This document shows positions 34,286 to 43,081 of a stretch of 64,000 bases of DNA, in pieces. How positions within the stretch are numbered: position 1 is the stretch's first letter; each line of letters starts with the position of its first letter. Position numbers and translations under genes: made by a program. The notes under the pieces are model-generated. The model saw only the letters and a program-made list of their open reading frames with translations, was not told where the DNA came from and did not search any database. Source of the DNA: Candidatus Zixiibacteriota bacterium (lineage in GTDB: Bacteria; Desulfobacterota; Binatia; UBA9968); the NCBI GenBank assembly GCA_035574315.1, contig DATLYW010000003.1, positions 17,593 through 81,592 of the forward strand. The letters are read 5' to 3'.

Positions 34286-34732
34286 ATGCTCGTCAACCGT
34301 CGCACCCTGCGGATCGAATGGGGTCAGTGCGATCCCGCCGGAGTCGTCTTTTACCCGCAATACCTCGTCATCTTCGACAACAGCACCGCGGCCTTGTTCG
34401 AGCGCACCGGCCTTTCGCTTTCGGCGCTGCGGCAAAAGTACGGAATCGCCGGCCTTCCCGTCGTCGAGGTCGGCGCGCGCTTCCTCCTGCCCTGCCGCTT
34501 CGAGGACGAAATCGTGGTGGAAAGCGGGGTGAGCGAGTGGGGGCGGAGCAGCTTCACCGTGCGCCACCGCCTCGTGAAGGCCGAGGGGCTCGCCGTCGAG
34601 GGCTTCGAGAAACGGGTCTGGGCCGCTCCTCATCCCGACCGGCCCGGAGCGATGCAGTCCCGGCCGGTTCCGGCCGAGATCATCGCCCGCCTTTCCGATC
34701 CCCAGGGGACAGGGACGAAAAGCAGCGACTGA
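34286..34732 (+). CDS. Hotdog-fold acyl-CoA thioesterase (4HBT family)
   Basis: A 148-residue protein with the 4-hydroxybenzoyl-CoA thioesterase pattern WGQCDPAGVVFYPQYLVIFD, where the aspartate is the catalytic residue. A single hotdog domain, no signal peptide. It hydrolyses an aromatic or fatty acyl-CoA. The substrate is not known. It ends 9 bases before the end of the convergent CoA-transferase gene and could belong to the same pathway. Confidence 0.88.
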   Translation: MLVNRRTLRIEWGQCDPAGVVFYPQYLVIFDNSTAALFERTGLSLSALRQKYGIAGLPVVEVGARFLLPCRFEDEIVVESGVSEWGRSSFTVRHRLVKAEGLAVEGFEKRVWAAPHPDRPGAMQSRPVPAEIIARLSDPQGTGTKSSD

Positions 34733-34741
34733 CGAGCCCGC

Positions 34742-35917
34742 TCAGATCACGCCCTTTTCTTTCAGCTCCGCCTGCTTTTTCGCGTCGTAGCCGAGCTGAG
34801 CGAGAAACTCTCCGTTGTGCTCGCCGAGCTCCGGCGGCGGTGCAGGGTGGGGAACGCCGTCCTCGCTGTATTCCAGGGGGAATTTGACCGTGCGGATCGC
34901 AGGCTTGCTCTTCCGCTCGATCCGGATCTCGAGGCCCATATGGCGGATCTGCGGGTCCTGGAAAACCTCGGCGAGGTTGTAGACGGGAGTGTGCGGCACG
35001 TCGTTCTCTTCGAGCCGCTCGAGCCAGTAGGCGCGCGGCTTTTCCTTGAAGAACTCCGCGAAGGTCCGGTTGAGCTCGGCGTAGTTCTTCCTGCGGTCCG
35101 GCCGGGTCTTGAAGCGCGGGTCATCGATCAGCTCCGGACGACCCACCGCCCTGCAAAGCCCTTCCCAGAACTTTTGCGGCGACGAGAGGTGGATCGCGAA
35201 CGGGAGTCCGTCGGAGCCCGTGAAGGCGTAGGTCTGGGACTGTATCGGCCGGCTGTACGGGCCGGGAATTCGACCGCTGGCCAGCGTCTCCGTCGCAGGA
35301 GCGTTTAGGAAGGCGAGAATCGATCCCGCCATCGTGGCGTCGATGTGCTGCCCCTTGCCCGTCCGGCTGCGCGCCACCAGAGCGCCGACGACCCCCAGCG
35401 CGGCAAAGAGGCCGCTCAGGCAGTCCGCATAGGCGGGGCCGATCGGCCGGGGATCCTTGGCGTCCATTAAAAGGCTCAACATGCCTCCGAGCCCCTGCCC
35501 CACCGTGTCGTAGGCCGGCCGATTCACATACGGCCCGCTCGGTCCCGTCCCGGTGATCGAGCAATAGACGAGCTTCTCGTTCATCGGTTTCAGCGTATCG
35601 TAATCGATGCCGAGTTTCCTGGTCACCCCGGGACGATAGTTTTCGAGAAGCACGTCGGCCGTCCTGGCCAGGCCGTAAAAGATCTCCCGGCCTTCCGGCG
35701 TCTGGAGGTTCAACGTCATGCTCTTCTTGCCGCGGTTGTAAGCCCAGAAGTTGGGCTGGTCGCCGCCGAGATCCCAGCCGCGAAACGGATCCCCGCCCTG
35801 CGGATTCTCGATCTTGATCACCTCCGCCCCCATGTCCGCGAGCAGCACGGCCGCGTAAGGGCCGGAGATGAAATTGCCCAGCTCCAGAACTCGCACCCCT
35901 TCCAGAACGCCTCTCAT
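34742..35917 (-). CDS. CaiB/BaiF-family CoA-transferase (type III)
   Basis: A 391-residue protein. The ATG at 35917 follows AAGGAG, and the long upstream extension is rejected. Features: VRVLELGNFISGPYAAVLLADMGAEVIKIE, GGDPFRG, NRGKKSMTLNL, and the catalytic aspartate in GPAYADCLSGLFAALG. These enzymes transfer CoA between carboxylic acids (for example succinyl-CoA to another acid). It is divergent from another CaiB-like gene at 36146, with a 228-base gap in between. Confidence 0.92.
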   Translation of the reverse strand: MRGVLEGVRVLELGNFISGPYAAVLLADMGAEVIKIENPQGGDPFRGWDLGGDQPNFWAYNRGKKSMTLNLQTPEGREIFYGLARTADVLLENYRPGVTRKLGIDYDTLKPMNEKLVYCSITGTGPSGPYVNRPAYDTVGQGLGGMLSLLMDAKDPRPIGPAYADCLSGLFAALGVVGALVARSRTGKGQHIDATMAGSILAFLNAPATETLASGRIPGPYSRPIQSQTYAFTGSDGLPFAIHLSSPQKFWEGLCRAVGRPELIDDPRFKTRPDRRKNYAELNRTFAEFFKEKPRAYWLERLEENDVPHTPVYNLAEVFQDPQIRHMGLEIRIERKSKPAIRTVKFPLEYSEDGVPHPAPPPELGEHNGEFLAQLGYDAKKQAELKEKGVI

Positions 35918-36145
35918 GCCATTCTCCTTGAGCGATTTAGCCGATCCCTTTTTACCATTTTTCATCGCCGATGCACACACGCGCGCCGGGTTTGCCGAGT
36001 TCCGCGCCTGCGCCGCGGTCCGGGATCGTTGGACATCGGCACGCGAGTGCGATAATAAAAAGCCGTTTTCCGCTCCTGCGGCAGTCTCGATTTTGAGCAG
36101 ATTCGGTGGAAGAACTGATCGCATCGGTTCTCCCGGAAACACGCG

Positions 36146-37330
36146 ATGAGCGACACCCGAGCCCTCGGAGGAACCGTTGCCGTGGACGCCAGCGGTCATG
36201 TGGCCGGCCCCTATGCCGCAAGCCTGCTCGGTGATCTCGGCTGTGAGGTGATCAAGATAGAGTTGCCGAACGGCGGCGACACCCACCGCGGTCGAAACCC
36301 GAAATACGACGGGTACGGCCCGAGTTTTCGCGCGCTCAACCGCAACAAGAAGAGCGTGACCCTCGACCTGCGTCACGAGAAAGGCAGGGAGATCCTCTCC
36401 AGGCTCCTCCGGACCGCGGACATCTTCATCGAGAACTTCCGGCCGGCCAGGAGGCGTGAGCTCGGCCTGGAGTACGAGCTGCTCTCGAAGCAGAATCCGC
36501 GGCTGGTGCACTGCTCGATTTCGGGCTTCGGCCAGAGCGGGCCGTACCGCGATAAGCCGGGCTTCGACACCATCGGGCAGGCGCTGAGCGGCATGCTGAG
36601 CCTGGTGACCGAGCTCGACCGCCCCAGGGTGGCGGGCTTTTCGATCACGGACCATTGCGCCGGCATCTTTGCCGCCCACGGAATCCTCGCCGCTTTGCTC
36701 GCGCGGGAAAGGACCGGGCGCGGCCAGTTCGTCGACGTCTCGCTGCTCCAGGTGAGCCTCGCGTTCATCGAATCTCACGTGGCCGACTACCTGAACGGCG
36801 GCGAGGCGGTTTCGCGCGACAATTTTCCGAAGGGGCGGATCTACTGTTTCGTCTGCGCCGACGGCAAGCCGCTGGTGGTCCATCTTTCCGGCCACCAGCA
36901 CGCCTGGGAGGGGCTGCTCAGGGCCGTGAACCGCACGGACCTGCTCGCCGACCCCCGCTGCACGGACCGGGCGGCACGCACGAAGCACCACTACGAGCTG
37001 CTCGAGCTGCTCGAAGCGGAGTTCCGCCGCAAGCCGCGCGCCTACTGGATCGAGGTCCTCGACGCGCAGCATCTCGCCAACGCCCCGATCAACACGATCG
37101 AGGAGGTTTTCGAGAATCCGCAGGTGAAGCACCTCGGCATTCCCAAGGAAATCTGCCATCCGAAAATGGGCCCCAGCAAGCTGATCGGAAGCCCCATCAA
37201 CCTCTCCGAGACGCCGCCCCGGTTTTTCCGTGCGGCACCGCTGCTCGGCGAGCACACCGAGGAGGTTCTGGGCAGCCTCGGCTACGGGCACGAAGAGATC
37301 GAGCAGTTGCGCAAGAGCGGCGTGATTTAG
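36146..37330 (+). CDS. CaiB/BaiF-family CoA-transferase (type III)
   Basis: A 394-residue protein, clearly homologous to the gene at 34742. Features: VAGPYAASLLGDLGCEVIKIELPNG, NRNKKSVTLDLRHEKG, HCSISGFGQSGPY, and the catalytic aspartate in SITDHCAGIFAAHG. It likely activates an organic acid by CoA transfer. Two acyl-CoA dehydrogenase genes follow on the same strand, 60 and more bases downstream, consistent with a catabolic operon in which CoA transfer precedes dehydrogenation. Confidence 0.92.
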   Translation: MSDTRALGGTVAVDASGHVAGPYAASLLGDLGCEVIKIELPNGGDTHRGRNPKYDGYGPSFRALNRNKKSVTLDLRHEKGREILSRLLRTADIFIENFRPARRRELGLEYELLSKQNPRLVHCSISGFGQSGPYRDKPGFDTIGQALSGMLSLVTELDRPRVAGFSITDHCAGIFAAHGILAALLARERTGRGQFVDVSLLQVSLAFIESHVADYLNGGEAVSRDNFPKGRIYCFVCADGKPLVVHLSGHQHAWEGLLRAVNRTDLLADPRCTDRAARTKHHYELLELLEAEFRRKPRAYWIEVLDAQHLANAPINTIEEVFENPQVKHLGIPKEICHPKMGPSKLIGSPINLSETPPRFFRAAPLLGEHTEEVLGSLGYGHEEIEQLRKSGVI

Positions 37331-37390
37331 CTTCAGCGGGCCGCTGGAGGCGAGAGAGAAACGGAGCTCAAAGGTTGAAAGGAGTCAACG

Positions 37391-38605
37391 ATGGATTTTA
37401 GCGTATCGGCCGACCCCCCCCACGTCGTCGAGTTCAGGAAGGAAGTACGCGCGTGGCTCGAGGAGAACATGCGCGGAGCCGAGCACCTGCGCTGGTCGGC
37501 TTCCTGGTCGACCCGGGAGAACGAGGAGGAGTATCGATTCCGGCGCGGCCTGGCGGAAAAACTCGGCAAAAAAGGCTGGCTGTTTCCCATGTTTCCCAAG
37601 GAGTACGGCGGCGCCGGGTTGACCATGGACCACCAGATCGTGCTGGAGACGGAGCTGTTCCGCTACGGGCTCAACCTCTCGCACGTATTCTACACCCTCG
37701 CGCGGATCGTTGCGCCCGTCTTGATCCGCTGGGGAACCGAGGAGCAGAAGCGCGAGTTCCTGCCCCCGATCACCCGCGGAGAGGTCTGCGTGTGGCAGGT
37801 CCTGACCGAGCCCCAGGGCGGGAGCGACATCGCCAACTGCCAGACCAAGGCGATCCGCGACGGCGACGTCTACGTGGTCAACGGGCAGAAGGTCATGGTG
37901 GGCCATCACGTCCCGCCGGACTTCCTGTGGACGCTGGTGTGCACCGACCCCGGTGGAAAGCGCCACGAAAACCTCTCGTGGCTGCACATCCCCGCCAACC
38001 TGCCCGGCATCACCATCCAGCCCATGCACCTGATGATGGGAATCAAGAACGCGGTCTTCTTCGACAACGTCCGCGTGCCCGCCAAATACCTGATCGGCGG
38101 CGAGAACAACGGCTGGAAGGTGGCCAACACGCACATGGAGCTCGAGCATGGCGGTGACGGCCGCATCGCCATGGATCCGCTCGTGGAGAGGGTGGTCGAG
38201 TACTGCCGCAACACGCACGTCGGCGGCAGGCCGTTGATCGCGGACCCGCGAGTGCGCGACACGATCGCGGACATGATGATCGAGCTCAATACGCTTCGCC
38301 GTTTCAACCAGCGAATCTACTGGCATCGCTTCACGAAACGTCCCCATCCCTACGGCGGACCTCAGCAGCGTTACTACCAGCGCATGATGCGGCTGAGGAA
38401 CGCGGAGCGGCTGCAGCAGATCATGGGCGCCGACGCCCTGGTGCAGGACCTGTCGGTGCACGAGGTGGTCGATTTCGAGTACGCGGTCCGCACCGGCCCG
38501 GGTCAATTGCACGGCGGCGGCACGCTCGACACCGATCGTCTGATTTTCGCCCGGCGCCTCGGTCTCGGGCGGCCGGTTCAGGAGAAAGCGCCCGAGACGC
38601 ACTGA
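37391..38605 (+). CDS. Acyl-CoA dehydrogenase family protein (large type)
   Basis: 404 residues, preceded by AAAGGAG. Acyl-CoA dehydrogenase features: GWLFPMFPKEYGGAGLTMDHQ, the FAD/substrate block VWQVLTEPQGGSDIANCQTKA, and FFDNVRVPAKYLIGGENNGW. The segment usually carrying the catalytic glutamate is not conserved in a form I can identify, and the C-terminal half is atypical (PHPYGGPQQRYYQRMMRLRN). It might therefore be a partner of the second dehydrogenase in a heteromeric enzyme. FAD-dependent alpha,beta-oxidation of an acyl-CoA is the probable reaction. Confidence 0.89.
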   Translation: MDFSVSADPPHVVEFRKEVRAWLEENMRGAEHLRWSASWSTRENEEEYRFRRGLAEKLGKKGWLFPMFPKEYGGAGLTMDHQIVLETELFRYGLNLSHVFYTLARIVAPVLIRWGTEEQKREFLPPITRGEVCVWQVLTEPQGGSDIANCQTKAIRDGDVYVVNGQKVMVGHHVPPDFLWTLVCTDPGGKRHENLSWLHIPANLPGITIQPMHLMMGIKNAVFFDNVRVPAKYLIGGENNGWKVANTHMELEHGGDGRIAMDPLVERVVEYCRNTHVGGRPLIADPRVRDTIADMMIELNTLRRFNQRIYWHRFTKRPHPYGGPQQRYYQRMMRLRNAERLQQIMGADALVQDLSVHEVVDFEYAVRTGPGQLHGGGTLDTDRLIFARRLGLGRPVQEKAPETH

Positions 38606-38663
38606 GCCGGCGGTTGCGCCCGGTGCATCGCAAGGCATCAAACGTTTTCAAGGCAGGAGTGAC

Positions 38664-39785
38664 ATGGACTTATCGTTGACCGAAACGCAGGAGATGTTCA
38701 AGAAAGTCGCTTCGGACTTCGTGAAAGCCGAGGTCCCGGCGCATTTGATGACCCGCTGGTACAAGGACAAGGAAACCTTCCAGCCGCGGCTGTTCCGCAA
38801 GGCGGTCGAGCTGGGCTGGGTCGGCATGATGCTGCCCGAACAGTACGGCGGCGCTGCGATGTCGGCCATGGACTGCGGCGTCGTCTTCGAAGAGCTGGGC
38901 CGCGGCCCGGTTCCGGGTCCGCTGTTTTCCTCGGGCGTTCTGGCCGCGCAGGCGATCTTCGAGGCGGGAACCGACGAGCAAAAGCAAGCCCTGCTGCCCG
39001 CGATCTGCAAGGGCGAGTCGATCGTGATCCCGGCGATCAACGACAAGGCGTCTTCGTGGGGCCCCGAGTCGGTGGAGACCCGTCTGGTCAAGACCCCGGA
39101 CGGCTATCTGATGAGCGGCACGAAGCGTTTCGTCTTCGACGCCCAAGCCGCCACGAGCTTCCTCTGCGCCGCGCGCACGGAGGAAGGGCAGGTGGTTTTC
39201 GTGTTGATCGACGCGAAGAGCCCTGGAGTGACCGTCACTCCTCTGGTGGGCTTTCTCGTGTCCGCCGCCGAGGTGCGCTTCGACCGGGTGCGAATCCCCG
39301 CCTCCGCCTTGCTCGGCGCCGGCGGATCGGACTGGCGAACGTTCGACGCGGCCCTGGAAAAGTCCCTGCCGATTCTTTGCGCCTATCAGGTAGGCGCCTC
39401 GCAGGAGGTCTTCGACATCACGTGCGAGTACACCCGCACCCGGGTCGTCTTCGGCCAGCCCATCGGCCGGTTTCAGCGGGTGCAGGATCATTGCGTCGAG
39501 ATCTCGATCCACCTGGATGCCGCGCGCTGGGCGACCTACGAAACCCTCTGGCGCCTCGACACCGGGATACCGGCGCGGGCCGCGGTCCACGAAGCCAAGG
39601 CGGTCGCGAGCGAGGGCTATTACCAGGCAACCAACTACGCCCACATGGTCTGGGCGGGGCCGGGCACCGATTACGGCCATCCCATGATGGCTCACAGCGT
39701 GCTGGCCCACACGCTTTACCAGTATCTGGGAACGCCGGCGCAGCACAAGCGGCTGATGATGGATACGCTCTACCCCGTGTCCTAG
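38664..39785 (+). CDS. Acyl-CoA dehydrogenase family protein (small type)
   Basis: 373 residues with GGAG before the ATG. It has the acyl-CoA dehydrogenase fold: MDLSLTETQEMFKKVASDFV, GMMLPEQYGGAAMSAMD, VRIPASALLG, and the FAD-binding RVVFGQPIGRFQRVQDH. The EP-x-AGSD loop is replaced by an atypical NDKASSWGPES, as in non-canonical subunits of heteromeric dehydrogenases (compare steroid-degrading FadE pairs). With the preceding gene it may form an alpha2beta2 enzyme. That is inference from tandem arrangement. Confidence 0.88.
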   Translation: MDLSLTETQEMFKKVASDFVKAEVPAHLMTRWYKDKETFQPRLFRKAVELGWVGMMLPEQYGGAAMSAMDCGVVFEELGRGPVPGPLFSSGVLAAQAIFEAGTDEQKQALLPAICKGESIVIPAINDKASSWGPESVETRLVKTPDGYLMSGTKRFVFDAQAATSFLCAARTEEGQVVFVLIDAKSPGVTVTPLVGFLVSAAEVRFDRVRIPASALLGAGGSDWRTFDAALEKSLPILCAYQVGASQEVFDITCEYTRTRVVFGQPIGRFQRVQDHCVEISIHLDAARWATYETLWRLDTGIPARAAVHEAKAVASEGYYQATNYAHMVWAGPGTDYGHPMMAHSVLAHTLYQYLGTPAQHKRLMMDTLYPVS

Positions 39786-39806
39786 ACGGCTCCAGGGAGG
39801 TGCCGC

Positions 39807-40811
39807 ATGAAATTGCTCCTGCGCGCGCTCTCGTCGTTGCTGGCTTGCTTCGCGTTTGCGGCGGCGCCGCTTTCCGCCCAGAGCGTCTCCCTCGTCGAAG
39901 GCGCCCGCAAAGAAGGCAGGCTGGTATGGTACACCTCGATGGCCGTCGACACCTCGAAGCCCCTGCTGGATGCGTTCCTCAGGGACCATCCGTTCATCAA
40001 GGCGGACCTCGTCCGCCTGGGCGAGGAGCAGCTGATGACGCGCATCCTCGGGGAGGTGCGCGGCGGCAAGTGGGGGTTCGACGTGATGTCGGGAAGCGCC
40101 ATCTCGACGCTGGTGGACCGGGGTATCATCGCCCCTTATCTCACCCCGGGGCGCGCGGGCTACCGCGACGAGTTCATGGATCCCCAGGGCTACTGGACCG
40201 GCGTCTTCGTCAACAACCTCGTGCTCGCCTATAACACGAGCCAGCTTCCCGCGAAGGAGGCGCCCCGAGACTACACCGACCTGCTCGACCCCAAGTGGAA
40301 GGGCAAGATGTTGATGGACTCCACGGACTATGACTGGTACGGAACGCTGCTCAGCGTCTGGGGACGGGAGCGGACGATTCGTTACATGAAGCAGCTCGCC
40401 CGCCAGGAGCCCCAGTGGCGTCGGGGACACGGGCTTACCGCTCAGCTGGTGGCGGCCGGCGAGACGCCGCTCGCCTGGGCTTACAGCTTCCGGATCGAGA
40501 GGATGAAAAAGGATGGCGCCCCGGTCGATTGGATCGAGACCTTCGATCCGATCGTGACCACCGTCAGCGGCATCGGCCTCAGCGCCAGGCCGACCAATCC
40601 GAATGCGGCCAAGCTGTTCATCGATTTCGTAACGTCGACCAGGGCGCAGATGATGATCCGCGAGATGCGCCGCATCCCGGCCCGCAGCGACGTCAAGCCG
40701 CTGGCGCCCAAGATGGATCAGAGCAGGCTCAAGCTCAAAGCGGTCCCCAAAGAGGTTTATCTCCGCCTCGACGAGCACGCGCGCGAATTTCGGCAGATCT
40801 TCGGGCTCTGA
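39807..40811 (+). CDS. ABC-type periplasmic binding protein (Fe3+/FutA-like family)
   Basis: A 334-residue exported protein with a signal peptide (LLACFAFAAAPLSAQ). Family features: ARKEGRLVWYTSM, LTTRI-like LMTRILGEVRGGKWGFDVM, and YWTGVFVNNLVLAYNTSQL, then DLLDPKWKGKMLMDSTDYDWYG. Family members bind iron, sulfate or small organic anions. The ligand is unknown. It lies inside the catabolic block next to a TctC-like protein and a second binding protein of the same family, so an organic substrate is plausible. Confidence 0.9.
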   Translation: MKLLLRALSSLLACFAFAAAPLSAQSVSLVEGARKEGRLVWYTSMAVDTSKPLLDAFLRDHPFIKADLVRLGEEQLMTRILGEVRGGKWGFDVMSGSAISTLVDRGIIAPYLTPGRAGYRDEFMDPQGYWTGVFVNNLVLAYNTSQLPAKEAPRDYTDLLDPKWKGKMLMDSTDYDWYGTLLSVWGRERTIRYMKQLARQEPQWRRGHGLTAQLVAAGETPLAWAYSFRIERMKKDGAPVDWIETFDPIVTTVSGIGLSARPTNPNAAKLFIDFVTSTRAQMMIREMRRIPARSDVKPLAPKMDQSRLKLKAVPKEVYLRLDEHAREFRQIFGL

Positions 40812-40837
40812 CGGAGCGTTTCCGAAAGGAGAAAGCC

Positions 40838-41932
40838 ATGAAGCGCCGTGATTTTCTTTTTCGGCCCCGCTGGATCCTCTGCGCCGCCGTGACTGCTTTT
40901 CCGGCGCCGCTTCCCGGAGCAGAGCCCGCCCCTTTCTACCAGGGCAAGACCCTGACGGTCCTCATCAACTTCGCCGCCGGCGGACCGACCGACATCGAGG
41001 GCCGGGTCATCGCCAGGCATCTCTCGAAGCACATTCCCGGCCGGCCCTCCGTAGTGGTTCAAAACATGGGAGGCGGCGGCGGAGTGACGGCGGTCAACTA
41101 CCTCGGCGAGGTCGCCAAGCCCGACGGCCTGACCGCCGGCTACTTTACCGGCAGCCTGTTCCACTACCAGATTCGCGAGCCCGGCCTGAGGGTGGACCTC
41201 GCCAGGTTCGGCTTCATCGCGGGCGTTCAGGGGGTTACGGTCTCCTACATCAGGGCCGACACCCCTCCCGGCATCAAGAAGCCCGCCGACTTCGTCAAAG
41301 CCGAACGCTTCAAAGCCGCCGGCCTGGGCGTGGCAAGCTCGAAGGACGTGCGCTTCCGGCTGTCCTTCGACCTGCTCGGCCTCAAGTACGACTACGTCAC
41401 GGGATACAACTCCTCTTCCACCGCGCGACTCGCGGTGCAGCGAAACGAGGCGCAGTACCATGACGAAACGCTTCCCGGCTACCGCGCCGCCGTCGAGCCC
41501 CAGATGGTCAAGACAGGCATCGTCACTCCGCTCTATTACACCGATCTGGTTTCGACGGACGGAGAGGTGATGGTGAGCCCCGATGTTCCCGAGCTGCTGC
41601 CGTTCACGCATTTGTACCGGCAGATCCTCGGCAAGCCGCCGTCCGGCATCAAGTACGAGGCGTTGAAGGCCGCGAACATGTCGAGCACCAATCTCACGCG
41701 CCTGATCTTCCTGCCGCCCGGGTCGCCGCGGGAGGCGATCGCGGCTCTCAGACAGGCTTCCATGTCGCTGGCGCGGGACTCGGATTTTATCGCCGACGCA
41801 ACCAGGAGCATGCGTTTCCATCCGCGCTTCGAGGTGGGGGAGGCCGGAGAACGGCTCTTTCATCGCGTCTCGCAAACGCCGGCTGAAATCGTCACGTTCC
41901 TGCGCCAGTACATCGAGCAGGCGAACAGGTAA
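40838..41932 (+). CDS. Orphan TctC/Bug-family substrate-binding protein
   Basis: 364 residues, with AAAGGAG before the ATG and a signal peptide. Features: FYQGKTLTVLINFAAGGPTDIEG, ARHLSKHIPGRPSVVVQNMGGGGG, KPDGLTAGYF. No TctA or TctB gene is adjacent, so this binding protein either serves a remote TctAB pair or, as is known for many Bug proteins, works as a sensor or scavenger. It is the third binding protein in a row on the plus strand. Its sequence is distant from the tctC at 8293. Confidence 0.9.
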   Translation: MKRRDFLFRPRWILCAAVTAFPAPLPGAEPAPFYQGKTLTVLINFAAGGPTDIEGRVIARHLSKHIPGRPSVVVQNMGGGGGVTAVNYLGEVAKPDGLTAGYFTGSLFHYQIREPGLRVDLARFGFIAGVQGVTVSYIRADTPPGIKKPADFVKAERFKAAGLGVASSKDVRFRLSFDLLGLKYDYVTGYNSSSTARLAVQRNEAQYHDETLPGYRAAVEPQMVKTGIVTPLYYTDLVSTDGEVMVSPDVPELLPFTHLYRQILGKPPSGIKYEALKAANMSSTNLTRLIFLPPGSPREAIAALRQASMSLARDSDFIADATRSMRFHPRFEVGEAGERLFHRVSQTPAEIVTFLRQYIEQANR

Positions 41933-42034
41933 GGGCGAAGCCGTTGACAGCGTCGATTTTCGCATGCTATCGGGGGCGCAGTGAAGAACCTTTCCGCCGT
42001 TTCCACCACGGACCGTTCGCTACGGGAGCATAAG

Positions 42035-43081
42035 ATGAGAGCGATCGTTTGGATCATCCTCGCGGTGTGGTTGCCGGCCGCCGGCGCGTGGGCTCAAGGC
42101 CGCAGGCCCATGACGGTGGCGGAGCTCGTGACCTACAAGGGGCCCGACCGCGAGCAGATGCTTTACGCCGGAGCCAGGAGCGAAGGCAAGGTCGTCTGGT
42201 ACACCTCGCTGGCCGGCGCGTCCTACAAGGCGATGGCGAAGGCGTTCGAGAACAAGTACGCCGGGGTGCAGGTCGAGGTGTTCCGCGCGAGCGGCTCCGA
42301 TCTCACCACGCGGATGATCGAGGAGACCAAGGGCCGGCGCAACATCGTCGATACGGTGGAAACCACCGAAGGCAACCTGATGTTCATGCGCGACGCCTTC
42401 CTCCTGAGGCCGTACCATTCGCCGCACTTCGCCTCCTACCCCGAGGAGGCCAAGCAAAGAGCCGAAAAAGGGCTCTTTTTCTGGGCGATCGCTCGCGAGT
42501 CCTATATCGGTTTCGCCTACAACAAGAAGCTCGTCCCGCAGGCCGCGGTGCCGAAGGACTTTTCCGGGCTCCTCCACCCCGCGCTCAAGGCGCGGATGGG
42601 CGTGACGCTCGACGACCCGACCTCGAAGGTCATCGGCGCCATTCTCAAGACCAAAGGCCGGGAGCTGGTCAACAAGCTCAAGGCGCAGGAGATTGCTGCC
42701 CACGCGATCATTCCGCCGGCGTTGCTGGACCTCATCGCGGCGGGGGAGGTCGCGGCCTCCCCCGCGATCTTCCGCAACCATGTCATCGTCGCGGTCGAGA
42801 AGGGCGCGCCGGTCGACTGGGTGCCGCTCGACCTCGTGCCGACCAACGTCGGCGGCGCGGCGATCGCGGCCCAGCCGCCGCACCCGCACGCTGCGCTCCT
42901 GTTTGCGGATTTTCTGCTCGGACCGGACGGCCAGGGCCTGCTGGAAAAATACCACTACGGAAACGCCGCCCGGAATTACGGCTTCAAGCGCTGGCGTCCG
43001 GAGCACGGATCGACCACCGAAAAATACGAGAAGGATTTGCTGAGTTGGGAAAAGCTGGTTCGCGAGATCACGCGCAGATAA
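42035..43081 (+). CDS. ABC-type periplasmic binding protein (Fe3+-type family)
   Basis: 348 residues from the ATG at 42035 (GGGAG 8 bases upstream, clean signal peptide VWIILAVWLPAAGAWAQ). The longer frame from 41981 would place charged residues before the signal peptide. Features: ARSEGKVVWYTSLAG, VEVFRASGSDLTTRMIEE, FFWAIARESYIGFAYNKKL and HPALKARMGVTLDDP. It overlaps the permease frame at its 3' end and is therefore its likely partner. Substrate unknown. Confidence 0.9.
   Translation: MRAIVWIILAVWLPAAGAWAQGRRPMTVAELVTYKGPDREQMLYAGARSEGKVVWYTSLAGASYKAMAKAFENKYAGVQVEVFRASGSDLTTRMIEETKGRRNIVDTVETTEGNLMFMRDAFLLRPYHSPHFASYPEEAKQRAEKGLFFWAIARESYIGFAYNKKLVPQAAVPKDFSGLLHPALKARMGVTLDDPTSKVIGAILKTKGRELVNKLKAQEIAAHAIIPPALLDLIAAGEVAASPAIFRNHVIVAVEKGAPVDWVPLDLVPTNVGGAAIAAQPPHPHAALLFADFLLGPDGQGLLEKYHYGNAARNYGFKRWRPEHGSTTEKYEKDLLSWEKLVREITRR

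Noticed and set aside
38670..40778. 702-codon minus-strand open frame opposite the second acyl-CoA dehydrogenase and the binding protein
   Set aside because: It spans two recognisable plus-strand genes, including their intergenic ribosome-binding region, and has no recognisable domain.
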